Positions 11,592-22,429 of a stretch of 64,000 nucleotides of DNA are shown in pieces. The notes under the pieces are model-generated. The model worked only from the letters and a program-made list of their open reading frames with translations, was not told the origin of the DNA and ran no database searches. The position numbers and the translations under genes were made by a program. Location: assembly GCA_030407315.1 (NCBI GenBank), contig JALQPE010002153.1:1-64000 (forward strand), given 5' to 3'. Numbering within the stretch: the stretch's first letter is position 1; each line of letters begins with the position of its first letter. The stretch comes from Asparagopsis taxiformis. Lineage: Eukaryota; Rhodophyta; Florideophyceae; Bonnemaisoniales; Bonnemaisoniaceae.

Positions 11592-12640
11592 CTATATAAT
11601 ACCAGTGTCACTTATCTTTCTCTTCCTTCTTCTCTCTCTGCAAATATCTCTGACATCAGTTACTTTGAGACCCGATAGGTTACTTCCTCCCATTTGTTTC
11701 AGCAAGGTCTTGGATAAACTTAATGGAAACTTGTAACAACTATCAATTATCAGTCCTCTATAAGCGTCAATTACAAAGCAGTGATCTACTTTTTTCCTCT
11801 TTTCCACCCGAACGATCCATACTCCTTCCCTTCGGTCAGCCAACCATGTGAATTCGTTGCCTTCAAATTGTTTTCTCTCTAGTCGAGAAACTTTTTTGAC
11901 ACACAAGTGTATCTTGCGATCCTGAACCAAACTGTTCAAGTCTGTTAGGCTTTTAACTTTTGGAGTAGTGTTCCGCCAACGGGACATTGCCTCCTCAGCT
12001 TTGATTCGTCCAGCCAGAAAATCAATTGCATTCACCATCGATGCAACTGCACAGAATCCAGATTTTCGAAGCATTAACACTTCTCCTTGTTCACACGCAT
12101 GGTATTTTTATATTCTTTATTGGCGCTCGCGCACCAGGACCTCCAATAAAGACCGGAATTCCCCTGTTCTACAAGCACCAACTCTCGAGCTGGCGTCCAA
12201 TGTCGCCGTTGCGTGGATGAAGAGCTAGAAACTTCCCAGAAGCTCTTCTCGCAATTATTTTCCCGTCCTCAAAATGTATTTTTGGCCACTGTTTACGAAT
12301 GTGATCTGCGAAAGGTCCGACTTCACCACTTCTCATATCATGTGATCCACCGGTTCCTATTTCGTAAACCATAGTTTTCATCACTGGTACGTCCAGTGTC
12401 GCTTCCCAAACTTGCAGAGACTGGAAGTCAATCTCCTAGTATGACTCGTACCCTCCCTCTTTACACTCGCTTCCATACAACTTTCCATTTTCGATTTTCA
12501 GACCACTTTTGTCAACGCTGACATCACCGCACATAACCCACTCGACGGAAATTTCGCACCCTTTGCTCATTTTTGCAACCCTTGGGAAGGGTTCACCGTT
12601 GCCACCAGCCCTCCCAGAACCGAAGAGACTCGCCTGAACT
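11592..12640 (-). pseudogene. unidentified two-part protein; second half possibly a cysteine-peptidase-like fold
   Basis: Read on the minus strand, an upstream part (about 12600-12169) encodes SVEWVMCGDVSVDKSGL, an in-frame TAG, then EIGTGGSHDMRSGEVG to LESWCL. About 90 bp further a second frame encodes 150-160 residues starting near KSGFCAVASMVNAIDFLAG and containing KKVDHCFVIDAYRGLIIDS. A Cys at the start of a helix plus a later His followed by a hydrophobic strand and an acidic residue (C, H, D order) is the arrangement of papain-like or NlpC-type hydrolases, but no signature is diagnostic. A polybasic tail (RERRRKRKI) follows. Stop and phase changes suggest decay. It lies between the tnp2 gene and the second ParB gene, on the opposite strand. 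Confidence 0.3.
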
Positions 12641-14350
12641 TTCTCTTGATTGTGGAAGTGATGGTGGATGGTGTACTGTCCTGCCTATATTTGCTCATGA
12701 GCTTCTTTTTTGAGCTACTCCTTCAAGAGGGATGCCAGTTTGTAGCGCCCCATTTATTCCCACTGAATATTCTCAAACGACATCATTTTGGAGTACTCAT
12801 GATGGATTGTGAATCAATTATTCAATTTCTACAGTCAGACTCTCCCGCACTAATATTGAACTACTTACTGTTCTATCAAAATGCCACGTAACGAAAATAA
12901 TCGTGCAGTGCTGTGCGTATTAATGTACCATTATGAATACGAGTTCAGGATCCTGCATTATTGGAAATGTGCAGATTCAATCAAGCTCTAGGTAGGTATA
13001 TTTTCTAGAGATAATTCGAGGGACTCAGCTGCTTCATATCAATGTGGTGCTTGTTACCTGGAGCTCATTTGTAGGTTTCATTATGAGGCATACATTACTA
13101 CACTCTTGCGCACCAGTTTGATATGGGGGTGTTGGTGTAGACCATTACGTGCACGGAAAATGCACTGCTTATAATATTTCTAATCTTCTACAGAACATTA
13201 AGTGCGTGTTTGGATATGGATGTAGCTATGCACCATAGAATGCCATGGTTCACTATACCCCGGCTCCTCATAGATGACCGATTGGCTACTCAAAGGATCA
13301 TACGTGCATCCACGCATCGCGTCGCATGGCACGGTTTGCGTCGTGTCAGCCCGCTAGTGCTTTCGTTCGTTCAATATCGACTTCTTTTTCTACTGCAAGA
13401 CTGTTCATGTTTTAGTTTATGAATACACACTCAAACAGACATGTATGCGGGTTTGCAGTAACCTACGGTGCGGCCCGTCCTTTTATAAAACATGGTATGC
13501 GGTATTCCATACGGTAATGATGATTTATAACCAATTAGCGTGGTGCGGATGGAGAAGGACCACCACAAGCTTAGGCCTGGCCGCTGTATCAGCCCGAATG
13601 AGAGTCCAAATTTTAGATATAGCACGTTCCCACTCACACGATTATTGAGAGGAAGATACGTTCTGTCGAGCTTTCACTCGGTGGCGCGTCGTCGGCCATA
13701 TATGCATGAACACATGATTCTACTGTGATTTATTAAATTCAAATATTTTGGAATTCTTTGTTATTCCCAACTCAGTTACGGCGCTCCCGTCAAGCCACGG
13801 TGCTTGCGATACTCACCAGCGCCGTGACAGCGTGCAGTAATCTACTTCCGTAGACGACTTTCCACCGCTCCATAACCTCTGATTTGACCACGTTTACCCT
13901 TCTTGTGTATTCGTTTGCTTTTGGAAACATCTACAGTACGTACGGGTGCTTGGCCTACGTACCGACCTCAGCTCATTCCTACAGTGGAACAATGAGTTTT
14001 CCCCTCCAAGCCATAGTAGGCAGTTCACAGCTTAGATTCTCCCTTGCCTGTCATTCTTGCGCGCTCGATCGTGGATCCACTTTACCCACACCGTACCACT
14101 CTATCCCATCCAGTCATGGTGCGCCAACAAATTCACGGACACATCCCTACTCACAGCTTCACTGATGAAACAAGGACCACGACCTGTCCCTGGCGTATTG
14201 AGCCTGAAATCGACCCTTCGTAAGACGCGATTTTGGCTTACAGTTGGTGCTTACAGAGGCCAGCGATAGCCCCGCTCGGGGCGGCGGTCGGTTCCTGGGG
14301 CCGTTGTGGCCAAATTAGACACCCTGATTTGAATTAAAATTTGGGCTATT

Positions 14351-14384
14351 CTCAAAAACATGCACATGTGAACATGTTTTTGAG
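14351..14384. repeat. perfect 12-bp inverted repeat
   Basis: CTCAAAAACATG and CATGTTTTTGAG flank a 10-base loop that itself contains CACATGTG. A potential hairpin or terminal-repeat remnant. Confidence 0.45.
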
Positions 14385-14392
14385 ATGGGGGT

Positions 14393-14406
14393 GTGCCGTA
14401 CGGCAC
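14393..14406. repeat. 14-bp perfect palindrome
   Basis: GTGCCGTACGGCAC, nine bases after the preceding hairpin. May be a protein-binding palindrome or part of an unrecognised element end. Confidence 0.4.
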
Positions 14407-14784
14407 GATCGACCCGCTGAAATCGATGATCTTTTACAATTTTCTTCTCACTGAAATTTTAGAATTTCTGGGCTGGCCAGCAGTGCACTCGAGCTGCACG
14501 TCCACCGGACGTCCATTTCAGGTTGATCGTGTATCGTGCACGTCCACCCATTACCGGAAGCAAGTAGGCGATGAAGCACGTACAAACCCAATTGTTCTGG
14601 TATTTCTAGCATAGAACATCGAGTCTAGAGATGTGAGGGAATCGTCCTGGAAATCATGCTCAAACCCACGAGGGAATGGACAATCTAGTTTGAAAGCTTG
14701 GAACGGAAGTACATTATAGTAGGTTCATAGATTGAAAGTGATAAAGGAGATGATTATATTCTCGATAATTGTTTACCAAAGTAG

Positions 14785-16536
14785 TTGTTGTTAAGCTATC
14801 TAGCCGTCGGAAAATTGTTCTTCCTCTTCCCTCCCACTATACTCAGGATCTCCCGGCAGAATAGGCACCATCGGGACCCCACTAATTGTAATTCTACTAT
14901 TTCGTCTACAGATGATCCTATCGCTACTCCAAAGCCAGTATGCCTTACCGATTGCTCTTTCAGACAGGAAGAAATCAATCCACTTCACGTATTTTTCTCT
15001 TCCGTGCGCAGCCGACCAATCTATGTCCCCCGCGTTGCTCATTTCGAGGCATTATTCAAGTCTGGGGGTTTCAGAGACTATGGATCTCCCGTATGCGTCG
15101 TCCGTGCTGCTTTGAAGCAAGGCAATATCAATGCTCACACAAAAATATCTACGTCTTCAGAAATGACTACGTCTCAGCAAAGTCGACGGCAAATCGCTCC
15201 GAGTTTCAAGGAAAACACATGTTAATTGGAAAAAGGAAATGGGAGATTCTACATCGTAGACGGCCAGCATCGTCTACATGCGTTGCAGAGGCTGCGGGAA
15301 GACCCGGACGCGTCGTCACGGATGATGTTCAAGTCGGATGCAGTGAAAATGAACGTAGTTTCAGTTCCTCATTCGAGCGTAATCACACCAGCAGTGCTCC
15401 TTTCTTTGGCTCAACAGCTCAACAACAGGGCACACGAAATTTCTAGAATGAATGTATGTGATACTGTTTACACAGTAATTTGCTTCCTTCAGTCGCTATT
15501 CATGATGGATGCAGACATGGAGGTATGCTGCAAAGTGCTCTTGCAACATCAAATTATTCCAGGAATAAAATCATCATCACTGCAGATGTATGTGTTGATT
15601 GCAAAAGCATTCCAAACGACGTCGAATGCTTCTTTTCGATTTTGGTGTGATATACCGTACTCCAAGGCATCTCGTCACAATTGTGACATGGTTGGCTGCA
15701 CACTCTCTCTCGTCGCCGAAGCTCCCTTCAGAGAGAGCTGTATTTCTGAAATGATCTTCATTTTAGATTCAACCTATTCATACACTATTGAGAGACGTCG
15801 TCTCGGGGTACAAAATATGGTGAACCTGTACAAATACCGCCTCGAGTGGCTGTACACTTTGAGAGTTGTATTCAACATCCTTCATCGTTGCTGTTCATCT
15901 CGGAAATGTTCAATGCACGAGCTTCTGCGCAGAAAGGGGACAATTGTAGGGAAGCACGACGAGACTGTACATGAGCATGTGATGCAAACTATTTGCACAT
16001 TCAACTCCGCTACCACAAATTTCAAGCCACCTGAATTTTCCAGGATCATGATACGTGCGCAGTTCCTTTCTCGTGTTTACAATGCCGTGGGTGTTGGTGC
16101 ACCTTTCACACAGTCCCAGTTATTCTCAGTCTTCCTTTTCAAGAGAGGGAAACAAGGGCTCTACATTCAAGAAGAAAGTTTCTCAATTAATGATCCCCAC
16201 TCTAAAGTTCCCAATAACCCGAGGCAGAAATGCATACCTGACAACGCAATCATGCCTGTGAATCGGACGGAGGGAAACAGTTCGGCGAAAAGAAGCTTGA
16301 TAATAAAGAAGAAGAATAATAAGAAGAGCAGCTGGGATTGTCGTACAGTCAAGAAAAATCAAAGGAAACCATTGCCAGAAGAATTTGGAACAGTGACGTG
16401 TAGTGAGGATACTGCAGTGAGGGCTGGGGGAGTGGTAAACGGTCTAATCGTAAATGATCATAACGACCGCTTTCAAGGTGATCGTGAAGCTGGAAAAGGG
16501 AAAGGTATCATTCAGAATGACTGTGTAAAAAATTAA
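14785..16536 (+). pseudogene. ParB/Srx-fold protein, copy 2 (DGQHR motif), front half of a probable fusion
   Basis: The N-terminal segment (RQEEINPLHVFFSSV, VPRVAHFEALFKSGGF, SPVCVVRAALKQG) is followed after an in-frame TAA at 15223-15225 by GRFYIVDGQHRLHALQRL (DGQHR at 15259-15273), the signature loop of ParB-type proteins. A helical region with LLSLAQQLNNRAHEIS and a roughly 250-residue C-terminal part of unknown fold follow, ending in a lysine-rich stretch near 16300. The second TAA (16534) is the only stop before the dioxygenase-like domain, which is in the same frame. The whole 14785-17526 stretch is therefore one frame of 914 codons with two TAA triplets. Homology to copy 1 at 1.7-2.6 kb is visible in order and spacing. 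Either the two TAA are nonsense mutations, or the first lies in an unrecognised intron. Confidence 0.62.
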
Positions 16537-16620
16537 AACCTATCAAAAGGGGTATCTGGAAATGCTCTGAGCAAGATCTCTTCTGTCAACCTACCCGAAT
16601 GTATTCCGCGCTCGTCTCCG

Positions 16621-17526
16621 ATGGGAAAGTATGTCAATTCGGATATGCTTCGTTCAATGCGGGAAAGGTTGCAAAAGTACGGGGCGGCAGAGGGACGGTC
16701 TTCATGTGATTCTGAACTTTGCAAAGCTGAATCATTCTTCTCGTTCAGACGACAACAACTGCAACATCGTGGATATATTACTCTAGAAGGTGTATTCGAG
16801 AATTGCTTATCTGTTGCATCCGCCCACCGGTTGTTTCAGGAAATGTCATCCCGTTTCCGTCCCGCTCGATCCTCAATACCCAAACATCGACGCGGCGATC
16901 CATGGAGTATGATACACAACGATCGGCCTCCTACTGACTTGGACATCATGGCTCGTGTTGGGCGATTCACAATTGAACGAAATCAGATGTGTGCAGAGCT
17001 CGAGAAATACGAGCAGGACCTCTTTCGGGATAAGATGATCCTGGAGATGGGAATTGGGGTTTGTGTGGAAGCTTTGCGCCTCGGGATGGCGCCTGCAGAG
17101 AAGAAAGTGTCCCTTCTACCGCGTGGTCTCCGCTTGATGCTGACTAGTGAAGGAGCGGTTGACCAACAGGGACATACAGATTTCGAAACACACATTCGAG
17201 ACGATGGTGATACCAATCCATCTCCGTCATACTTCATTATCACATCTGGTGCAGATGGATTTCACCTCCTTGGAGCGCCGTACAGCCCAATTGCCCTCGC
17301 CCATCCAAATTGTGCTGAGTTCAATATACCAATGAGAGACTTTTGCATTCCGCCATATTCTGCATTTGTTGGGCATTCGGACTTTTATCATGCTGGAAAG
17401 GGGTTCAGGAGCGCTGACCAGGAACGGCCTCTAGTGTACAAATATCCAGTACGCGCACATGCTTACTTGAAAACAGCAAAAGACCGAAAAGGTGATGCTA
17501 TCTACACGGTTGAGTTCTGGGAGTAG
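16621..17526 (+). CDS. 2-oxoglutarate/Fe(II)-dependent dioxygenase-like domain, about 301 aa
   Basis: Intact frame from ATG 16621. A double-stranded beta-helix oxygenase is suggested by QQGHTDFE (H185-x-D187 of this ORF, the iron-binding HxD), followed 65-70 residues later by SAFVGHSDFYHAGKGF (H252 or H257 as distal histidine) and then basic residues (R269, R278) that could bind 2-oxoglutarate. This is the HxD...H...R pattern. The N-terminal 130 residues look helical and do not match a named family. The ORF is in the same phase as the ParB-like gene and begins 84 bp after its stop, so the pair may derive from one ParB-oxygenase polypeptide. Substrate unknown; in other systems such oxygenases act on nucleic-acid bases (TET/JBP, AlkB), but nothing here proves that. 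Confidence 0.5.
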   Translation: MGKYVNSDMLRSMRERLQKYGAAEGRSSCDSELCKAESFFSFRRQQLQHRGYITLEGVFENCLSVASAHRLFQEMSSRFRPARSSIPKHRRGDPWSMIHNDRPPTDLDIMARVGRFTIERNQMCAELEKYEQDLFRDKMILEMGIGVCVEALRLGMAPAEKKVSLLPRGLRLMLTSEGAVDQQGHTDFETHIRDDGDTNPSPSYFIITSGADGFHLLGAPYSPIALAHPNCAEFNIPMRDFCIPPYSAFVGHSDFYHAGKGFRSADQERPLVYKYPVRAHAYLKTAKDRKGDAIYTVEFWE

Positions 17527-18042
17527 TTCAGCATTCCAGGGGGCTGTCTGCAGATCATGATTGGACTTATTCTAAACTCTACCATTCAATTTTGTGGACG
17601 CGTTAGGCATGAATAGATGTAAGTATCGATATATTTTACGTTCTCATCAGCGGAACACAACTGTGATTCCATACACCAATGCATATGGAAGAGGAGCTTT
17701 TATTTGTTATACCATCGCTTTGTTTGGCAACATAATCCGTTAGCGTCTTGAGGTTGGAAAGAAACTAATTTGAAACGCACTTGACTTCGATCACTGTTTA
17801 TCTCCTAAATCTAGCGATAGTCTGTCACCAGCCGTGATGCCTCATCCGTCCTTCCTATACTCGCAAGATGCCAAATGACGTTTTCCGTCACGTACTAACC
17901 AGCGATTTTATCGTCCCCCTCTGCTTCTTGAGTATCGTCAACATATACTTTTCCATACTCATCTCCATAGCTTCTCAAAAGCCTGTCATGCCATTACATA
18001 ATTTGCATCTCTGTTCTTCACTACAGTGTTGGGAATGGAAAA
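17527..18042. other. intergenic
   Basis: Short spacer between the dioxygenase-like gene and the palindrome array. Nothing recognised. Confidence 0.4.
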
Positions 18043-18390
18043 AGACAGTAAAGTTACTGTCTTAGACAGTAAAAATTACTGTCTGGCCAAGACAGTGCGC
18101 GGAGACAGTAAAATTTACTGTCTGGAAATTTCAGAATACTGCTGCAGCAGTAAACTGGCACGAAATCTGGACAGTACCAAAAGCAGTAAAATTTACTGTC
18201 CAGAACAGTACATTTTACTGTCGGGAAGTGTTGCCGCCAGACAGTATGTGCAGACAGTACATTTTACTGTCTGAGGCAGTGCATTGTATTGTATTACTGC
18301 ACTGTCTGGGGAAATCTGTAGACAGTAGTGTAGATAGCAAATTGTATTGTCTGCGGGTAGTACCGTGCATTGGTTCACAACACTGTCTGG
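18043..18390. repeat. array of about 20-bp palindromes, core GACAGTAAAWTTTACTGTC
   Basis: At least six separate inverted repeats share the same arms. At 18043-18062, 18064-18084 and 18103-18123 the arms are AGACAGTAA or AGACAGTAAA with 1-3 bp centres. At 18184-18198 the palindrome CAGTAAAATTTACTG lies inside a larger GGACAGTA/TACTGTCC pair. Others are at 18205-18221 and 18251-18273 (CAGACAGTA/TACTGTCTG). Degenerate pairs continue at 18277-18304 (CAGTGCA/TGCACTG) and beyond 18320. Spacers are irregular and unrelated, and no ORF covers the block. It lies between the dioxygenase-like gene and the DUF7869-like gene. Confidence 0.85.
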
Positions 18391-19058
18391 TGGAGTGGAC
18401 TTGAGAGGAAATATGGAGCATAGTGTTGGTGTGAAGATAAATATTGGAATGGTGTGTGGTATACGACTATAGTAATTGTGATGGTGCTTTACAGATAGTT
18501 GGGTGCAGGGAAGCTAGATGTTGAATAGGACGTAGAATGAAAGATTGGGAAGATTGAACATATCTCGTTTGTCTCACCGTAAGGAGAGAATGTACAGAGT
18601 ACCTATATTATGTTGAGTTTAGCATTTCAAATTATACCTATCTATCTTTGAATTGAAAGTGTCGAGTAGGAGACGCCAGTCTGGTAGCAAGGTGTGGTAT
18701 GTACAGGACGTGGGTGGTGGCAAAGGAAAGAATACGCACCATCCACCACTAAATTATGAAAAATAACCGTTATGGAGCACTGGGAAGCATTATTATTATG
18801 TAGAGTAGAACAGGATGGATGCATCCACTGGAATGATATTTGCTACAACAGTGCTGTACTAAGCGTGACATCCCTCCTTCAAAGCACTTCTCCACTTCTC
18901 CTTTTAGCAAACTCCAATTGCAAATTCAACATGAATCCCGAAACCTCCGTAAGCATCGCCGCATTTTCCGAAATAACGCGTGAGGGCTTTTCGAACATCA
19001 CTGCAGAGCTGAAAGCCCTGAGAATCATATAATTGAAACAATACATCGAGTACTGCAG
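18391..19058. other. upstream region of the DUF7869-like gene
   Basis: Contains one ATG-initiated 86-codon ORF (18772-19032, plus) of unremarkable composition that may be an exon or chance. No other feature seen. The missing N-terminus of the DUF7869-like protein would be expected here but is not recognisable. Confidence 0.3.
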
Positions 19059-20177
19059 ATGAAGTTCGATACTGGAGCACTACCAAAAACCCTATTTCTA
19101 CAGCTTGACAACTGCACTAGGGAAAATAAGAACCGGTATGTGATGGCTTATATCGAAACGTTAGTAAGCCGGGGTATCTTTGATGAAGTACAAGTCTCGT
19201 TCCTCCCAATCGGCCATACACACTCTGACATTGACCAATGTTTCAGTCGAACTTCTCAAAGGTTGCGAACTAATGAAGCGTTGAATATGGAACAGATGAT
19301 GGAGGAACTAAAAATGTGCTACAATCCTGCACCTGTGGTTGTTCGGATGAAACATGTCGTAAACTTTTCGGGCTTGTGCATTCTCCAAGGATGCCTCCGA
19401 AAAATACCTCCATTCAGTCATTACCGGTTCTTCCGGTTCACCAGGACAGCTCGAGGAGGTCAGAGTTTTGAAGATGGAGTTCTTTCGAGCGGTACAAAAT
19501 GCGCTGTCCGCGTGGCCTGTCTGGATGATTGGATTCCTCTTGATGAATCATCTCCTGAGACAGGCTTCATTAAATTTCCCCCAGACCTGAAGCTTACACC
19601 TGTTTCCAAACTTCGATCCCCTGATAACGTAATAAGCATAAATAAGTGCTTGGAGTCATGCGAGGAAAGGATTTCGAATGCTTCTGTTCTTCGTTCGCTA
19701 AGAGAATTGAGAGACCAAGTTTATTGTGACCGAGACGATCCGTTCCATTGGGATCTGGCACACTCATTTGAGATGAACCAAACGCATATCCTGGATGATT
19801 CCGGAGAGGAAGACAATTGCAATTATATTCATCCAGGTATTGGATTCGAGTACAACTCTGGTGAGATGGTGGCAGTTAAGACCTCATCATCAGATTGTCC
19901 ATTTTGGGTTGCTGAGATTCTATCCATCTCCCAGAGATCGGAGGATAACGTAATAACCAGGATCAAAATCAGATGGTACGAGCAGTACAGAAATGACACT
20001 GATATCTTCACTGCAAGATATGCTCCAAGCAATACAAAAATCGGGAAAAGAAATGTCCCTTTCATTCAGGAAATCAGTGTTCAGACAATATTGGTGAAGT
20101 TCGGACGGCTGAAGAGGGATAAAAGAATTAGTGTAAAAGATGCCAAGAGCATCCGAAGCTCTCTTGGGGTTGCATGA
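19059..20177 (+). pseudogene. DUF7869-like protein (probable transposase-derived), N-truncated
   Basis: 372 codons. The first 120 residues carry the core I associate with DUF7869: LFLQLDNCTRENKNRYV, then EVQVSFLPIGHTHSDIDQCF, with acidic and His residues (D near 19107; HTHSDID near 19213-19233) placed as in RNase H-like nuclease folds. Proteins of this class occur in high copy in some protists, fungi and cnidarians and are suspected transposase derivatives; that is recollection. Residues about 270-340 (GEMVAVKTSSSDCPFWVAEI to IRWYEQY) look like a BAH- or Tudor-type beta module. The usual N-terminal portion is missing. A phase change at about 20165 leads into a cysteine-rich finger, so the protein probably ended with it. 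Confidence 0.5.
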
Positions 20178-20427
20178 CAGTTTGATGGGCTCCCCAGGAA
20201 ATGAAACCCACCTTGAATTACCATCACCGGGAAAGTCCGTGATATGTGCATCAGGACCGTTATGTATCCTCGCAAATAACCCTGATGCTCAACGGGCCGA
20301 GCGCCTACTCACTGTTTGCACAAAGTGCCGAAAAAAGGTGCATGACTTATGCAGTGGAGGCGAGACAAATGAGCGAATCTGTGCTGTTTGTGCAAACATG
20401 CAACAGAAGAGTACACAAGCAAAATAG
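20178..20427 (+). pseudogene. PHD-like zinc finger, shifted C-terminus of the DUF7869-like gene
   Basis: In the frame of 20140-20427 the text holds CASGPLC, then VCTKCRKKVHDLC and RICAVC. This gives C..C, CxxC, HxxC, CxxC spacing expected for a PHD-type two-zinc finger that binds histone tails. It overlaps the end of the preceding ORF in another phase, consistent with one frameshift in a single original protein. It has no good start of its own. Confidence 0.45.
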
Positions 20428-22429
20428 AAAATGTGTGCGATGCGATGTGAATCAATTAAACAATACTCGTTCTAGAAAAGCTACAGCAAGTGCTTCAACT
20501 ATGGCACAATTTGCGGTGCAAGTCGGGCAGTAGGTACTTCAATGACTGCACCATATGCGATTTCATAGTCTGATCCAATGATTTCCCGTCGATTCTCTTC
20601 TCTCCTTCATGTATTTTGCTTCAGCTATTGTGCTGGGTGATTTTTCTTGCACATAATCAATGCACATGGATAGCAAACTTTAGTGAATGATTTCGTTTGT
20701 TGACAGCGATGAGAAAACAGTATACTCTTGAATTGAGTATACTCAATTCGGAACGTCTATGAAAAGGATTCTGCTTCTCCACTATCAACTATCTGGGTTA
20801 CATATGGCCGGTGTTGAATTGGATTCCCTCGGATGCATCGCATATGCTCGAAGCCGTATACTTCCAAGAGTAACTGTTGTAGAGTACACAATTGAGATGT
20901 ACATAGATGCATTAAATTCGTCATGGGTGAGTCAAGCTCTGCGCTACCTTAAATTCAGCTGCGCAGTTTGACCACGGGCATTCCGTACTGAGTATGGCAG
21001 AGCATGAAAGAGGCTCGCGGAGGGAGATTCCAAAGCCTGTAAAAGCCACTCCCGTATATACAGACATATGCACGCGCTTGCAAGCATCCCGCAAGGTCCG
21101 CATTAGAACTTTCCACTCATGTACATATATACAGCCATGCACATCATGCACATTGTCTTCGTATCGTTAAATGTTGATAAATCATTACCAGTTAGCTGTA
21201 TAATTGTTCAATGAGATAGGCTGTCCGGAATAAACCCAGTACATGTTCAAAACTTCATCGCGATGCACGAAGTTCGCACTGCACCGACTCTTCTAATGCA
21301 TGGTATCCGTTTGTTACCAATCGCTTTGCTGAAGCATCCGCGCTTACTTGAACTTGTATAACATACACGGGGTATGATACGGCCATGCCATCGACCTCTA
21401 CGCGTGTTACCTTCTTCTTAAAGATGTAGATGGAACATTGGTCTATCCAACTTCATCATCTTAACCATAGCTCATGAACTGCAGTGCAGATGATGAAGAT
21501 AAAATGCATGCTGTTGTTACCATGATTGTGCGATAATGAAACTTGGGGTAATGATCATGTATTGCGCATAATAGTTCGCTTCATGACTTCCAATAACCTC
21601 CTTCATTTCCAGTTCATATGTAAACATTGAGACATGAGGCTTTGCGAAGGGTGAGACGCTTCTATTACCCAATATCGCAGCTCTGAAAGGCAGTGACGAT
21701 GGGCACGAGCTCATGAATGCGTCTGTAAGGGAGGGTGAAGAAATCGCGTTAGCAGAGCTAATTTACCGCTTGGCAAAGCGCTTCTCGTACAGTGTGACGT
21801 AGTGATGGTTGGCGAAAGGTAGCACGGTGGACGATGTCTAGTTCGTGACTTGGATAGAGCGGTTCCTTTCGCGCGGAATGCTCTGCATCTTCGGAAGCTT
21901 GCGCGCTAGTTAGACATGCAGGAAGCAGAGTGGTGGGGGAAGAGATATTGGTGCGGCAGAGGCGGATGTTAGACGGATGGATAGATGCGATGGCACTGTA
22001 GATCCACGAGCGATGCGATGAAAGTTGCTATTTCTGCCATTTTCCAATGCACCGACATGCCATGCGAGACATTCATCATCAACATTAACTTATTCGTCCA
22101 AATCTTCACATCCTCCAGATCCATCTTCTATTTCATACAAGCTTGGTCTAACAGTAACCGATTGGATACACCACCGTCGGTGTGTTTTGAAAACGATCTG
22201 ATGGCTCATGTGCACTTTCTTGTTGCAAGCATAAAAAATTTTGAGATTTCAGGATGCGATACGCATCATACCAGCTCAAACGCTTTATTACCATGAGAGA
22301 CAGACCACGTGATATTGAAAATCGGAAATAAATATTTAAAATTCAGAACAATGCACAACTGATAGGTCATTTTTGCTTCCAAAATAGAAGTTTGAATAGC
22401 TTAGTAACTATGAGCACTGAACCAACCAA
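20428..22429. other. 2-kb intergenic stretch
   Basis: No recognisable gene or repeat; short frames only. It ends abruptly where the retroelement sequence begins, so the left border of gypsy-1 lies near 22440. Confidence 0.4.

Larger units (their letters stand above)
12641..14784. other. intergenic stretch with small hairpins
   Basis: Open frames of 60-90 codons occur but none looks coding. The 14.2-14.4 kb part is GC-rich, holds two CTTACAG motifs (near 14235 and 14248), GCCCCGCTCGGGGC near 14270, and two strong palindromes listed separately. Confidence 0.4.

Noticed and set aside
11592..12080. Polinton/adenovirus-type protease (sign of a Polinton)
   Set aside because: The apparent catalytic order is Cys then His, opposite to adenain (His, Glu, Cys), and no DNA polymerase B, capsid or packaging ATPase text is present.
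14940..15446. Alternative 168-codon frame over the ParB copy 2 region
   Set aside because: The frame starting at 14785 contains the ParB-type segments on both sides, including DGQHR; the alternative frame is Arg/Ser-rich shadow text.
1720..17526. Genetic-code reassignment to explain in-frame stops in several genes
   Set aside because: TAA, TAG and TGA all interrupt readings (14.8-17.5 kb, 2.6 and 7.8 kb, 1.95 and 44.5 kb), frameshifts occur as well, and clean genes end normally with these stops. Pseudogenisation or introns are simpler.
18043..18390. CRISPR-like array
   Set aside because: Repeats are themselves palindromic with variable centres, spacer lengths are irregular (2 to about 60 bp), there are no cas genes, and the context is eukaryotic.
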